A DNA stretch of 64,000 nucleotides from GH45 sp046704385. Lineage in GTDB: Bacteria > Bacteroidota > Bacteroidia > Bacteroidales > SZUA-534. Numbering within the stretch: position 1 is the stretch's first letter; each line of letters begins with the position of its first letter. The stretch covers positions 13,422 to 77,421 of the forward strand of contig JBJKSB010000066.1 in assembly GCA_046704385.1 (NCBI GenBank), in the 5' to 3' direction. Positions 26,502 through 34,423 of this stretch are shown here, piece by piece. The notes beneath the pieces were generated by a model. The model ran no database searches. It was not told the DNA's origin and saw nothing but the letters and a program-made list of their open reading frames with translations. The translations under genes were made by a program, and so were the position numbers.

Positions 26502-26897
26502 ATGAAATATTTATTATATTTTTTATTTGCATTAATAGCACTTTCATCTTGTAAAAAAGACAGGGTTCATACTTCAATACTTGGCACCTGGAATTGTGAT
26601 GAATTCTCAGAATATGGCGAAAGCAAATACCAGGTAAGTATTATGCGAAATTCATACCTGCCTTCGGATTCCACTGCCTATATAATCATCAATTTTCATA
26701 ATATGGGTATTGACGAAAATAATGAGGTATATGTCAGCGAAGATGAACCCGGTATACTGACCATTACCGGTACCGCTAATACCGGGGTTTTGATTACCGG
26801 TACCGGTGACGTTGCCAGTGATTTTTCAAAAATTGAGTGGAACTACCAGGTAAACGACGGAGGAAATAACCCAACTGTAAGTGCTACCTACTATTAA
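26502..26897 (+). CDS. Small lipocalin-like lipoprotein
   Basis: A 131-residue predicted lipoprotein: signal MKYLLYFLFALIALSSC gives a lipidated Cys17. The mature part begins with the lipocalin-like strand ILGTWNCDEF seen in many Bacteroidota lipoproteins, and continues with strand-like segments and GT repeats (ITGTANTGVLITGTGD). No precise function can be given. The ATG at 26502 is preferred over the TTG at 26496. The last 14 bases overlap the 3' end of the convergent hydrolase gene, an unusually tight arrangement with no room for a terminator between them. Confidence 0.7.
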   Translation: MKYLLYFLFALIALSSCKKDRVHTSILGTWNCDEFSEYGESKYQVSIMRNSYLPSDSTAYIIINFHNMGIDENNEVYVSEDEPGILTITGTANTGVLITGTGDVASDFSKIEWNYQVNDGGNNPTVSATYY

Positions 26898-28239
26898 TTT
26901 GAGTATTATCGGTAAAGTACTTAGTAACTATATCTACAATATCGTCACTGAATTTCAGCAATAAATCCAAATGCCCGGCTCCAGGTACAACCAAAATGTT
27001 TTGATTGCATTCATGACATGAGTTAAGCTTATAAACAGGTGCCGCCACATCAAATTCGCCAGAAATAAATAATTTGGGAATGGTGTCATCTATTGATTTC
27101 AAAATGCCGGGATTTACAGAAAAATTAGATGTGACCGGGTTATACCAGTCATTTAAAACTTTTGAAATATTATTTTGCAGCGTGTCACTAACCAGTACCC
27201 GTCCCTGCTTTTTGAGAATCATATCACCAATAACCAGATCGCCCGGAAAGTTTTTATAAAAATCGTTATAAAGCTGCTTAAGCTGTTTGGTATGATCCTT
27301 TTGAGCATCTTTAAAAGCATGAACCAGATTATCCAATTCCTGGGTGGAATAAGCCTTTGAAAAGGCAAAAAACAATAATCTGTATAAATTAACAGATTCC
27401 ATGTTTTCTGTAATTTGGGATAGGCTCTGATCTAAATTAGCCATTACAGTTGCAATACTATCCGCACCAGTCACAAGGCACTTTTTACAGTATCTTTTAT
27501 AAATTTTGTAAATCTGTGTATTAATCTCATCAGTGGTAAACATGAAATCATTAAGAGGCCTCGCTCCTATTAAAACCATTTTATCAACATGTGAAGGATA
27601 TTTCTCACTATATAGCTGGCTTAACATAGTTCCGTAGCTAAATGAAAGAAAGTCTATGTGCTTATATTTCAGTAATTTTCGGGTTATTTCAATATCGTCA
27701 ACCACCTCATCCATGGTGTAGCCTCTGATGTCGATTTTTTCATCTTTCCAGGTTGTAAGGCACGAATCCACAGCAAAATTAAACATCACCGAGGCGTTAT
27801 TAATAGTAATGGAATCATCCAATAATGCATTTTTCATGCAAGGGCATTGTAAGCTTGTTGATCCGTCTACCCCACGGTAACCAACTATAACAATATCATG
27901 ATGTTCTAATAATTCATCAAAAAACAATTGAGGCTGGAAGTTACTCTCACCCGGACCTCCGTTCAGGAGAAATACAGGTTTGGTTATTGAATCCGCATTA
28001 AGAGCTTTAATTCTTATAACGGGCAGGTTAATTAAACGCGAGTCTCTGTTATTTCTGTTCTCGTTTACAACAAGTGTTCCGTAATCGGCCGGATAGGTAT
28101 TGTAAACTCCGTTTTCCCATAAAATTGTGTCGGGTTTATTTATCGGAATAACTTTTCCGGTTTCATAATGATAAACCTGACCGCTTAAATTACCAAGGAT
28201 TAATAATATTAAATATGCCACAAAAATTAACCGCGGCAT
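26884..28239 (-). CDS. Secreted alpha/beta hydrolase, peptidase S33-like
   Basis: A 451-residue hydrolase with a signal peptide (residues 1-21). The oxyanion region FLLNGGPGESN is at 90-100, the nucleophile elbow SFSYG at 199-203 (Ser201), the acid in GEFDVAAPV and the base in GAGHLDL near the C-terminus, so the catalytic triad is complete. This arrangement fits proline iminopeptidase/tripeptidyl aminopeptidase relatives (S33) that act on peptides outside the cytoplasm. Residues 131, 133 and 160 are cysteines that could pair. It starts 5 bases after the SiaC-family gene on the same strand, so the two form an operon. Confidence 0.85.
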   Translation of the reverse strand: MPRLIFVAYLILLILGNLSGQVYHYETGKVIPINKPDTILWENGVYNTYPADYGTLVVNENRNNRDSRLINLPVIRIKALNADSITKPVFLLNGGPGESNFQPQLFFDELLEHHDIVIVGYRGVDGSTSLQCPCMKNALLDDSITINNASVMFNFAVDSCLTTWKDEKIDIRGYTMDEVVDDIEITRKLLKYKHIDFLSFSYGTMLSQLYSEKYPSHVDKMVLIGARPLNDFMFTTDEINTQIYKIYKRYCKKCLVTGADSIATVMANLDQSLSQITENMESVNLYRLLFFAFSKAYSTQELDNLVHAFKDAQKDHTKQLKQLYNDFYKNFPGDLVIGDMILKKQGRVLVSDTLQNNISKVLNDWYNPVTSNFSVNPGILKSIDDTIPKLFISGEFDVAAPVYKLNSCHECNQNILVVPGAGHLDLLLKFSDDIVDIVTKYFTDNTQINSR

Positions 28240-28244
28240 AAAAA

Positions 28245-28619
28245 CTAATAACTGATCATTTCGAAAGGTACATCAACAATATCGGCATACGATTCACCAG
28301 CATCTTCCATATCTTCATCGTCCGACATAAAGTGCCACTTAATGCTGACCTTTTTTCCGCTTTCGGCAATACCAGCAAATTTTTCAAGTATATCGAGGAT
28401 TTGTTTTGATGAAGCGGAATTAAAATATTCCATATTAAATTCAACAACGGTTTCGTCATTCGGATCAGCAACATACTCTTCAATCCATTGATGTATTGGG
28501 TTGTAGAATTCTTTTACATCTTCAGGAAGCGATTTTCCTAAAAACTTAAATTCATTTGCATCCTTGTCTAAAATTACCTCAGGACTATCATCTGTACCCG
28601 CTAATCTTTTTGCTTCCAT
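28245..28619 (-). CDS. SiaC-family (DUF1987) regulatory phosphoprotein
   Basis: A 124-residue protein of the DUF1987/SiaC family. Family landmarks are SPEVILDKDANEF, the GKSLPEDVKEFYNPI block near 29-43, EYFNSASSKQ at 64-73 and WHFMSDDEDMEDAGE near 90-105. In the Pseudomonas SiaABCD pathway, SiaC is phosphorylated by SiaB and dephosphorylated by the PP2C phosphatase SiaA on a Thr in the corresponding YFN(T)SSSK motif; here that site is Ser68. A SpoIIE/PP2C phosphatase is encoded in this window (12577-14502), but not adjacent. The ATG at 28619 is preferred over the TTG at 28622. Operon with the S33 hydrolase. Confidence 0.88.
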   Translation of the reverse strand: MEAKRLAGTDDSPEVILDKDANEFKFLGKSLPEDVKEFYNPIHQWIEEYVADPNDETVVEFNMEYFNSASSKQILDILEKFAGIAESGKKVSIKWHFMSDDEDMEDAGESYADIVDVPFEMISY

Positions 28620-28732
28620 CAAATACCAGTTTGTTAATTTTCAATTTTCATCTTTATACTTAAAGGTTAATCGTAACAAATTTAATAATTACGATCTTCT
28701 ATAACAATACTCTTATTACAATTTTTTCGATA

Positions 28733-29965
28733 TTATTGTTTTAGCAGATTTAAAATTCTCTGATGCAACGAAGGATGCGAATAATTTACTGCAACATAAA
28801 CCGGATGGGGAGTTAGATTGCTTAAATTATTAGCGGCCAGTTTTTTTAACGCTGAAATTAAGGCCTGATTGTTAAAGTTCTCTGCTACAAAGCTATCAGC
28901 CTGGTATTCATTTTTTCTTGATATCAGATTCATTATTAAACCAATAACCAGTGATACCGGTGTAAACAAAAGCCCAAAGGCAATTAATGCTATATGAAAT
29001 ACCGGTTCACTAACTCCCAGCGCCATCGAAAGTTCCTGACTTTGTATAAGTAAGGATAAAATATAAAGCATTAATCCCATCTGTAATACTGAGATGAAAA
29101 ATCCCATAAGCGTATGCTTCTTTTTATTGTGCCCGATTTCATGTGCCAAAACAGCAACCAGTTCTTCGGTGGTTAATTGTTTGATCAGGGTGTCGTACAA
29201 AACAATCCTTTTTTTTGGGCCAAATCCTGTAAAATAGGCATTAGCCCTTGTCGAACGCTTTGACCCGTCAATTTCATAAATATTTTGAATTTTAAACCCT
29301 ACTTTATTTGCAAATTCAGTTATTGCCGATTTAAGTTCACCCTCTTCCAGTGGTTTTTGTTTATTGAACAATGGCACAATAATATTACTGTAAAACAAAG
29401 TCATAAATAGAGTAAATAAGGTCATAATTCCCCAGGTATAAATCCAGAAATTTCGGCCTGTAAGTTCATAAAATTTATAAACGATAAAATAAATTATACT
29501 GCCCAGAATAATTGAAACCAGATAACCTTTAAGCTTATCAAAAACAAATACTTTAGGTGTGGTTTTGTTAAAACCAAATTTTTGCTCAATAACAAAGGTA
29601 TCATATAACGAAAACGGTGTGCTGATTATATCCTGGGCAAAAAATAGTATTCCGAAAAATACTAATCCCAGCAAAATTGGATTTTGGATATATGGCAGTA
29701 TTGTATAATGTAACCAACCAAACCCCTTTAAAAACAAAAATGATAATATTATAACGGTGCTAAAACTTGATGATATTAACGAAAATCTGGTATTTAAAAC
29801 AGAATAACGTTGTTGTTTCTGGTACTGATCATCGTCATAAAGGCCTTTAAGCTCTTTAGGAACCGGTTTATTTCTCCAGGTTGAATTTAGCCACTCCAAT
29901 ATTCTTTCAAAAACAAAGTCGAAAAGTATGATTCCGATTATTACATAAAATAAGTAATTGTACAT
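28733..29965 (-). CDS. M48-family membrane metalloprotease (Ste24/CAAX protease type)
   Basis: A 410-residue integral membrane zinc protease. It has about seven hydrophobic spans (e.g. residues 4-18, 62-80, 97-115, 150-165, 175-195, 290-308, 325-347). The active site HEIGH is at 275-279 and the third zinc ligand is Glu353 in NEYQADSF. The segment RSTRANAYFTGFGPKKRIVLYDTL before it is typical of Ste24-like enzymes. Length fits the full Ste24 type (about 410-430) rather than the shorter HtpX. It probably removes misfolded or terminal peptides from membrane proteins. It seems to be a single-gene unit. Confidence 0.93.
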   Translation of the reverse strand: MYNYLFYVIIGIILFDFVFERILEWLNSTWRNKPVPKELKGLYDDDQYQKQQRYSVLNTRFSLISSSFSTVIILSFLFLKGFGWLHYTILPYIQNPILLGLVFFGILFFAQDIISTPFSLYDTFVIEQKFGFNKTTPKVFVFDKLKGYLVSIILGSIIYFIVYKFYELTGRNFWIYTWGIMTLFTLFMTLFYSNIIVPLFNKQKPLEEGELKSAITEFANKVGFKIQNIYEIDGSKRSTRANAYFTGFGPKKRIVLYDTLIKQLTTEELVAVLAHEIGHNKKKHTLMGFFISVLQMGLMLYILSLLIQSQELSMALGVSEPVFHIALIAFGLLFTPVSLVIGLIMNLISRKNEYQADSFVAENFNNQALISALKKLAANNLSNLTPHPVYVAVNYSHPSLHQRILNLLKQ

Positions 29966-30080
29966 ATCGTGATTTTAATGTTATTACCCGTCAAACAAAG
30001 GCTAACAGGATTCATTTTGTTACCGGCAAAATAGCTATTATTTTATAAATACGCGAAATTTAGGTCTGGAATAATGGGAA

Positions 30081-31127
30081 TTATTTGTCAGTATTTTCAA
30101 CCCCGAATTGTTTGTCCAGGGTGGTGGATTCTTTTATTCTGATATTAAGTTGTTTTAGATAATCTTCAGTAACATAGTTATGATAGTTTTGCTGCGCTTC
30201 CTGCAACCAATCAACGGCAACATCCAGTTTACCTTCAACTTCGCACGCCAAGGCCATGTTGTGACAAGCTGCTGCCGCAATCCTCTTGTTAGGGTTATCT
30301 ACCATAGTTTTCCATATGGTAGCTGCTCCCATCCATTTATCTGAATAAGCATATATTGATGCCTGCTTCATTTTGTCGTTGCTATCATACAAAAGCATAT
30401 TCCGGTTTACAGGTAACCAGTATGGGGCCAAATGATCAGAAACTTTGAACGAAGCTGTATTGGCAATTTTATCGGCCAAATAACTTATAAAATCATCATA
30501 GGTTAATGACTCATGATAGTCGTACCTTGTTTCAATTTCTGAAAGTGTAATTGTATCCCGTTGAATTCTTTTTTCAATAATTTTTTTATCACTGGCAGAA
30601 TATAACCTCCACATTGAATTAACAACCAACGATAATGAGGGGTATGACATATATCCATAACCATCATATGACCTAATGCGAATTACTGTATCTATAATTC
30701 CAAATGCTTCTAACGAAAGTAAGGCATCAGTACCATAATTTTTACATAGAGTACTAACGGCATTTAATTGAATGGGTTGAAGAAGATCTCTCTCCTTACG
30801 AAAATATATCTGGCTAATAAGTTTGCTGGTATCATAACGGGGCGATTGGTTTAACAAATCGTTCACATATCGTGTCAGTAGTTGTGTGGTAGTTGTATCC
30901 AACTTATATAAACCATTTTGAACATCATTCTTAAATGAATTATTATGGTAAAGCAAACTGTTATTCACTAGTAAAATAGAGTTGATTTTTGACGGAAGCG
31001 TGATTTCTGCAGGTTTTATTACTTCAATTTCAACCGTTCCCAGTGTTAAGCACGATGGCAACGAAAAAGAAATAAAAATAAATACCATCCACTGGCTAAT
31101 TTTAATATGAATTTTGTGAACTTTCAT
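30081..31127 (-). CDS. DUF6340-like lipoprotein with TPR region
   Basis: A 348-residue predicted lipoprotein: residues 12-26 (WMVFIFISFSLPSC region) give a lipidated Cys26. The start of the mature part (TVEIEVIKPAEITLPSKINSI) and the following lLVNNSLLY fit the DUF6340 family of Bacteroidota. A central alpha/beta domain follows (about 110-230), then helical TPR-like repeats (about 250-330, AVDWLQEAQQNYHNYV). Function unknown; the family is usually envelope-bound. The ATG at 31127 is preferred over a TTG at 31133. It lies 24 bases downstream of the VWA-like gene on the same strand and is probably co-transcribed with it. Confidence 0.72.
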   Translation of the reverse strand: MKVHKIHIKISQWMVFIFISFSLPSCLTLGTVEIEVIKPAEITLPSKINSILLVNNSLLYHNNSFKNDVQNGLYKLDTTTTQLLTRYVNDLLNQSPRYDTSKLISQIYFRKERDLLQPIQLNAVSTLCKNYGTDALLSLEAFGIIDTVIRIRSYDGYGYMSYPSLSLVVNSMWRLYSASDKKIIEKRIQRDTITLSEIETRYDYHESLTYDDFISYLADKIANTASFKVSDHLAPYWLPVNRNMLLYDSNDKMKQASIYAYSDKWMGAATIWKTMVDNPNKRIAAAACHNMALACEVEGKLDVAVDWLQEAQQNYHNYVTEDYLKQLNIRIKESTTLDKQFGVENTDK

Positions 31128-31151
31128 ATACAAATCATTGAGTTAAAATCA

Positions 31152-33230
31152 TCAAATTAATCCCCATATTCTTCTTAAAAACCATTCGAGGCACAGAAAA
31201 ATAACAAACAATGCGAGTAACCACTTAAATTCAATAAAATCGGTCAGGGTTTTCTTAACTATTTTAACCGGTAAAATATTTTCATTTTCATCAATTGACC
31301 TGTACAATGAATCAGTATTGAGCTTACTATATTGTTTTCCACCTGAATTGACCGAAAGATTAAAGAGCATGTTAAAATCGGCAGTTAAATTTAATTGTTC
31401 AATGAGATTTTCTTTTACAATAAAAATGCCACTTTTTTCGTACACTTTATTTCCCGATTCAGTTTTTGCCTTAAATTTATATTTTCCGACCGGTAAACTA
31501 CCCATATTTAATTGATAACCCTCACCCGTTTCATCAAAATAATGCGGATATGTATTCCCCTTACTGTCAATTATTTCCAGCTTTATTGATGCCCCATTTA
31601 TCATTTCATTTGAAGCATTTAGCAATTTGGCTGAAAAAATAATATCCTGATTTTCAGCAAATGTTTTTGAATAATCAATACTAAAAGGTTCTTTTTTATT
31701 TTTTAAGGCCAAATATTGAATAGTTTTAAAAATTAATTCGCTTGTTATGGAATGATCGTGAAAATTTTTATACTCCTGTAACTGCCATTTCCAAAGGCCT
31801 TCGCCCAATATAAAACCTAATTTTTGCTGACCTGCATTACTGAATGCCCATAATGGCTTATCAGTTTCAATTGAACCGATTTTTTGATACAATAACACCT
31901 GGTTTTGCTGAAAAACTGAATACTCTCCAAAAGGCGTATATAAAGGAGGCATATCGGCTAAAAATCGTGCATCGATGCTTGTATTAAATAAATTAAAATT
32001 CGAATTTAAAACAGGTTGGGCATCATCAAATAAATTATTTTTATGTTGAATAGATAAAGGCAACTTCAGATTATTAAGCGCATTCACGGCAGTTTCCTGT
32101 CCCAAAACAAATAGAATAGGAACGTCATTCTTTATTAATTCAGGCATTATATTTTGAAGGTTATTGGCCGATGAAGGCAACTGATGCAGAATTACCAGTG
32201 CCAGGGTATCGGAAACCGAAGTTACCTCGCCGGCATTTTTAATTTCCAGATTGTAAACCGAATTCGATTCCAAAACCCGTTTAAACAAAGCCACATCAGG
32301 GTGATAACCATTTTGGATTAACAGTATCTTTCTTTTATTTTCTTCAACCTCGATATAAACGGTTTTTGTATTATTAATTAAATTAGCTTCCACCGATGTT
32401 GCACTTGCTTTAATATGGTAAGGAAACAATCCTGCGCTGTCGGCAGGCAATGTGAATAATACATTTTTAAAGTAAAGCGGATTAGTTGCTACCAGGGTTT
32501 TTGATTCCACTAAATTTTTATCACGAAAAACATCTACAGTTACCTTACTGTTTTCCATATTATTTACAGAAACACCAACTGATAATGGAAAATTTGAACC
32601 TTTATAAACTACAGGATTATTCTCAACTCTGGTTATTGAAATATCAGCTTTTGGAAGTGTATCACCAAAAGGTATTGTGTAAATAGGAAAAGGCAGGTTC
32701 ATTGCGGCGTAAAGCGGTTGGTTCCCTTTATTGTACAATCCGTCACTTGCAATAATTAACGCCCCGATATTTTGATTAAAATAAGTGGTTTCAAATATTT
32801 TAAAAAGTGATTCAAAATTAGTATTCTTATCGGTAAAAGTGTTGGTAAGGCTGGTAACTGAATCACCAAACTGAACTGAATGTACCTCAAATTTATCGGA
32901 TAATCGGTTCAACAGCTTCGATACTTTCGCAGGAAAAGAATCGCGCAAATAAGTTGAATCTGCTGATAATAACATTGATTCTGAATTGTCCTGTGCATAT
33001 ATTATAACAGGTTTTTGTATTTCGGCTTTAATAATTCTGATTAGCGGACCTAATAAAAGGAATCCTAAAGAAATAAGAATAAACAGCCGAAGTCCTGAAA
33101 GCAGGTAAACTTTTGATACTGATAATTCCTGGTTTTGTAAGCTCTTAAAATAGATAAAATAAGTTATGGAAAATGCCAAACCTATTATAAGTAAAAACCA
33201 ATATAGAGAGTGCGAAGCAACTAAGGGCAT
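31152..33230 (-). CDS. Membrane-anchored VWA-like protein
   Basis: A 692-residue protein with two N-terminal membrane spans (about 8-28 and 42-62), a large periplasmic part and a C-terminal span (about 668-685), a layout conserved in Bacteroidota. Right after the second span is a von Willebrand A-like domain with the metal site DNSES at residues 81-85 and VIIYAQ before it, plus GALIIASDGLYNKG near 155-170. Ig-like segments follow, and a glutamine-amidotransferase-like portion (PILFVLGQETAV) near 375. No enzymatic role is evident; such proteins usually mediate protein contacts in the envelope. fabG precedes it, separated by a terminator. Confidence 0.78.
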   Translation of the reverse strand: MPLVASHSLYWFLLIIGLAFSITYFIYFKSLQNQELSVSKVYLLSGLRLFILISLGFLLLGPLIRIIKAEIQKPVIIYAQDNSESMLLSADSTYLRDSFPAKVSKLLNRLSDKFEVHSVQFGDSVTSLTNTFTDKNTNFESLFKIFETTYFNQNIGALIIASDGLYNKGNQPLYAAMNLPFPIYTIPFGDTLPKADISITRVENNPVVYKGSNFPLSVGVSVNNMENSKVTVDVFRDKNLVESKTLVATNPLYFKNVLFTLPADSAGLFPYHIKASATSVEANLINNTKTVYIEVEENKRKILLIQNGYHPDVALFKRVLESNSVYNLEIKNAGEVTSVSDTLALVILHQLPSSANNLQNIMPELIKNDVPILFVLGQETAVNALNNLKLPLSIQHKNNLFDDAQPVLNSNFNLFNTSIDARFLADMPPLYTPFGEYSVFQQNQVLLYQKIGSIETDKPLWAFSNAGQQKLGFILGEGLWKWQLQEYKNFHDHSITSELIFKTIQYLALKNKKEPFSIDYSKTFAENQDIIFSAKLLNASNEMINGASIKLEIIDSKGNTYPHYFDETGEGYQLNMGSLPVGKYKFKAKTESGNKVYEKSGIFIVKENLIEQLNLTADFNMLFNLSVNSGGKQYSKLNTDSLYRSIDENENILPVKIVKKTLTDFIEFKWLLALFVIFLCLEWFLRRIWGLI

Positions 33231-33356
33231 ACAATTGAATTTAAAAATTGTAAAACTAACAATAAAAGCCGGTAGCTTAATATTTCACAGGCTAATTTTT
33301 TATTCCTGCCTGCCCCATCAAAAATCAAATACAGCAATAGCACAAAAACATAAAAA

Positions 33357-33384
33357 ATCCCTGCTTTTGATTTAAAGCAGGGAT
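33357..33384 (-). terminator. Rho-independent terminator behind fabG
   Basis: ATCCCTGCTTT (33357-33367) and AAAGCAGGGAT (33374-33384) pair perfectly around a six-base loop. On the minus strand the hairpin is followed by TTTTTTATGTTTTT, so it terminates transcripts coming from fabG before the VWA-like gene. It lies 110 bases after the fabG stop. Confidence 0.85.
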
Positions 33385-33493
33385 GATTTATTTTAATTTT
33401 AATTTTTATTATTATCGTTAATCTGATTTTCAATGCAAACTAAAGCATTGTGCTGACTGCCGACTGTTTACTTGCTGCCGACTGATTTCTTTT

Positions 33494-34240
33494 TTAAGTC
33501 AGCATTGCCCCGCAAACATTAATAACCTGTCCGCTTACATACGATGATAATTCAGAACCCAAAAATACACATACATCGGCTACTTCCTCAGGTTTTCCTC
33601 CCCTTTTTAACGGAATATCTTTCAACCAACCTTCTTTTTCAGCTTCTGGTAACTGAGCTGTCATCTCGGTTTCAATAAATCCGGGAGCCAGGGCATTACA
33701 ACGGATATTTCTTGAACCCAGTTCACGTGCTACCGATTTGGTAAATCCAATAATACCAGCCTTTGAAGCAGAGTAATTGGCCTGACCAGCATTTCCACGT
33801 ACGCCCACTACTGAGCTCATATTAATAATTGACCCGAATTTTTGTTTTAGCATGTATTTCTGCACTGCTTTGGTAAGATTAAATACCGATTTCAGGTTAA
33901 CTTTAAGAACCAAATCCCACTGATCTTCTGTCATTCTCATCAACAATCCATCGCGCGTAATTCCGGCATTATTTACCAAAACATCAACCTTGCCAAAATC
34001 TTCAACCACCTGATCAACAAAAGTATGTGAAGCTTCATAATTACTGGCATCCGATGCATAAGCCTTTGCCTTTACACCGTACGATTGTAATTCTTTTACC
34101 ACTGCATCGGCATTTTCATCAATAACAAGGTCCGAAAAGGCAACATCAGCTCCTTGTTGTGCATATTTAATTGCAATCATTTTACCTATTCCCCGGGAAG
34201 CACCTGTTACGATTGCTACTTTTCCTTCAAGAAGTTTCAT
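33494..34240 (-). CDS. fabG: 3-oxoacyl-ACP reductase FabG
   Basis: NADPH-dependent reductase of the fatty acid elongation cycle. The 248-residue length is typical. Nucleotide-binding TGASRGIG is at residues 12-19, NNAG at 90-93, the catalytic Ser at 142/143 (INMSSV), Tyr156 and Lys160 in NYSASKAG, and the FabG-type RCNALAPGFIETEMT segment near 181-196. The ending SGQVINVCGAMLT matches the FabG consensus SGQ...vdGGm. An exact -7 promoter element lies about 100 bases upstream. No other fab gene is adjacent, so it may be the housekeeping copy or an accessory one. Confidence 0.93.
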   Translation of the reverse strand: MKLLEGKVAIVTGASRGIGKMIAIKYAQQGADVAFSDLVIDENADAVVKELQSYGVKAKAYASDASNYEASHTFVDQVVEDFGKVDVLVNNAGITRDGLLMRMTEDQWDLVLKVNLKSVFNLTKAVQKYMLKQKFGSIINMSSVVGVRGNAGQANYSASKAGIIGFTKSVARELGSRNIRCNALAPGFIETEMTAQLPEAEKEGWLKDIPLKRGGKPEEVADVCVFLGSELSSYVSGQVINVCGAMLT

Positions 34241-34335
34241 TTGATCAATTTTTAAATTAATAATTAGTTTATAGCTGTCTATATGGTTTGCGAAATAATT
34301 CTGTTTTTAATAAAATGGTATTCCGGCAAAACGCA

Positions 34336-34343
34336 CAAATATA
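34336..34343 (-). promoter_or_regulatory. -7 promoter element upstream of fabG
   Basis: On the minus strand these bases read TATATTTG, a full match to the Bacteroidota TAnnTTTG element. A TTTT lies 18 bases upstream in place of the -33 TTTG, so the match is partial. It would give a leader of about 90 bases. Confidence 0.4.
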
Positions 34344-34423
34344 GCACAAAATATTAGTATTAAAATTTAGTACTATTTTACAGTAAAAAACTTTGAATAA
34401 TTGCCGGTAGAAAATCGTCTGTC

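Noticed and set aside
26700..26830. Short repeats ACCGGTACCGGT as a possible operator
   Set aside because: They lie in the lipoprotein coding region and encode repeated Gly-Thr residues.
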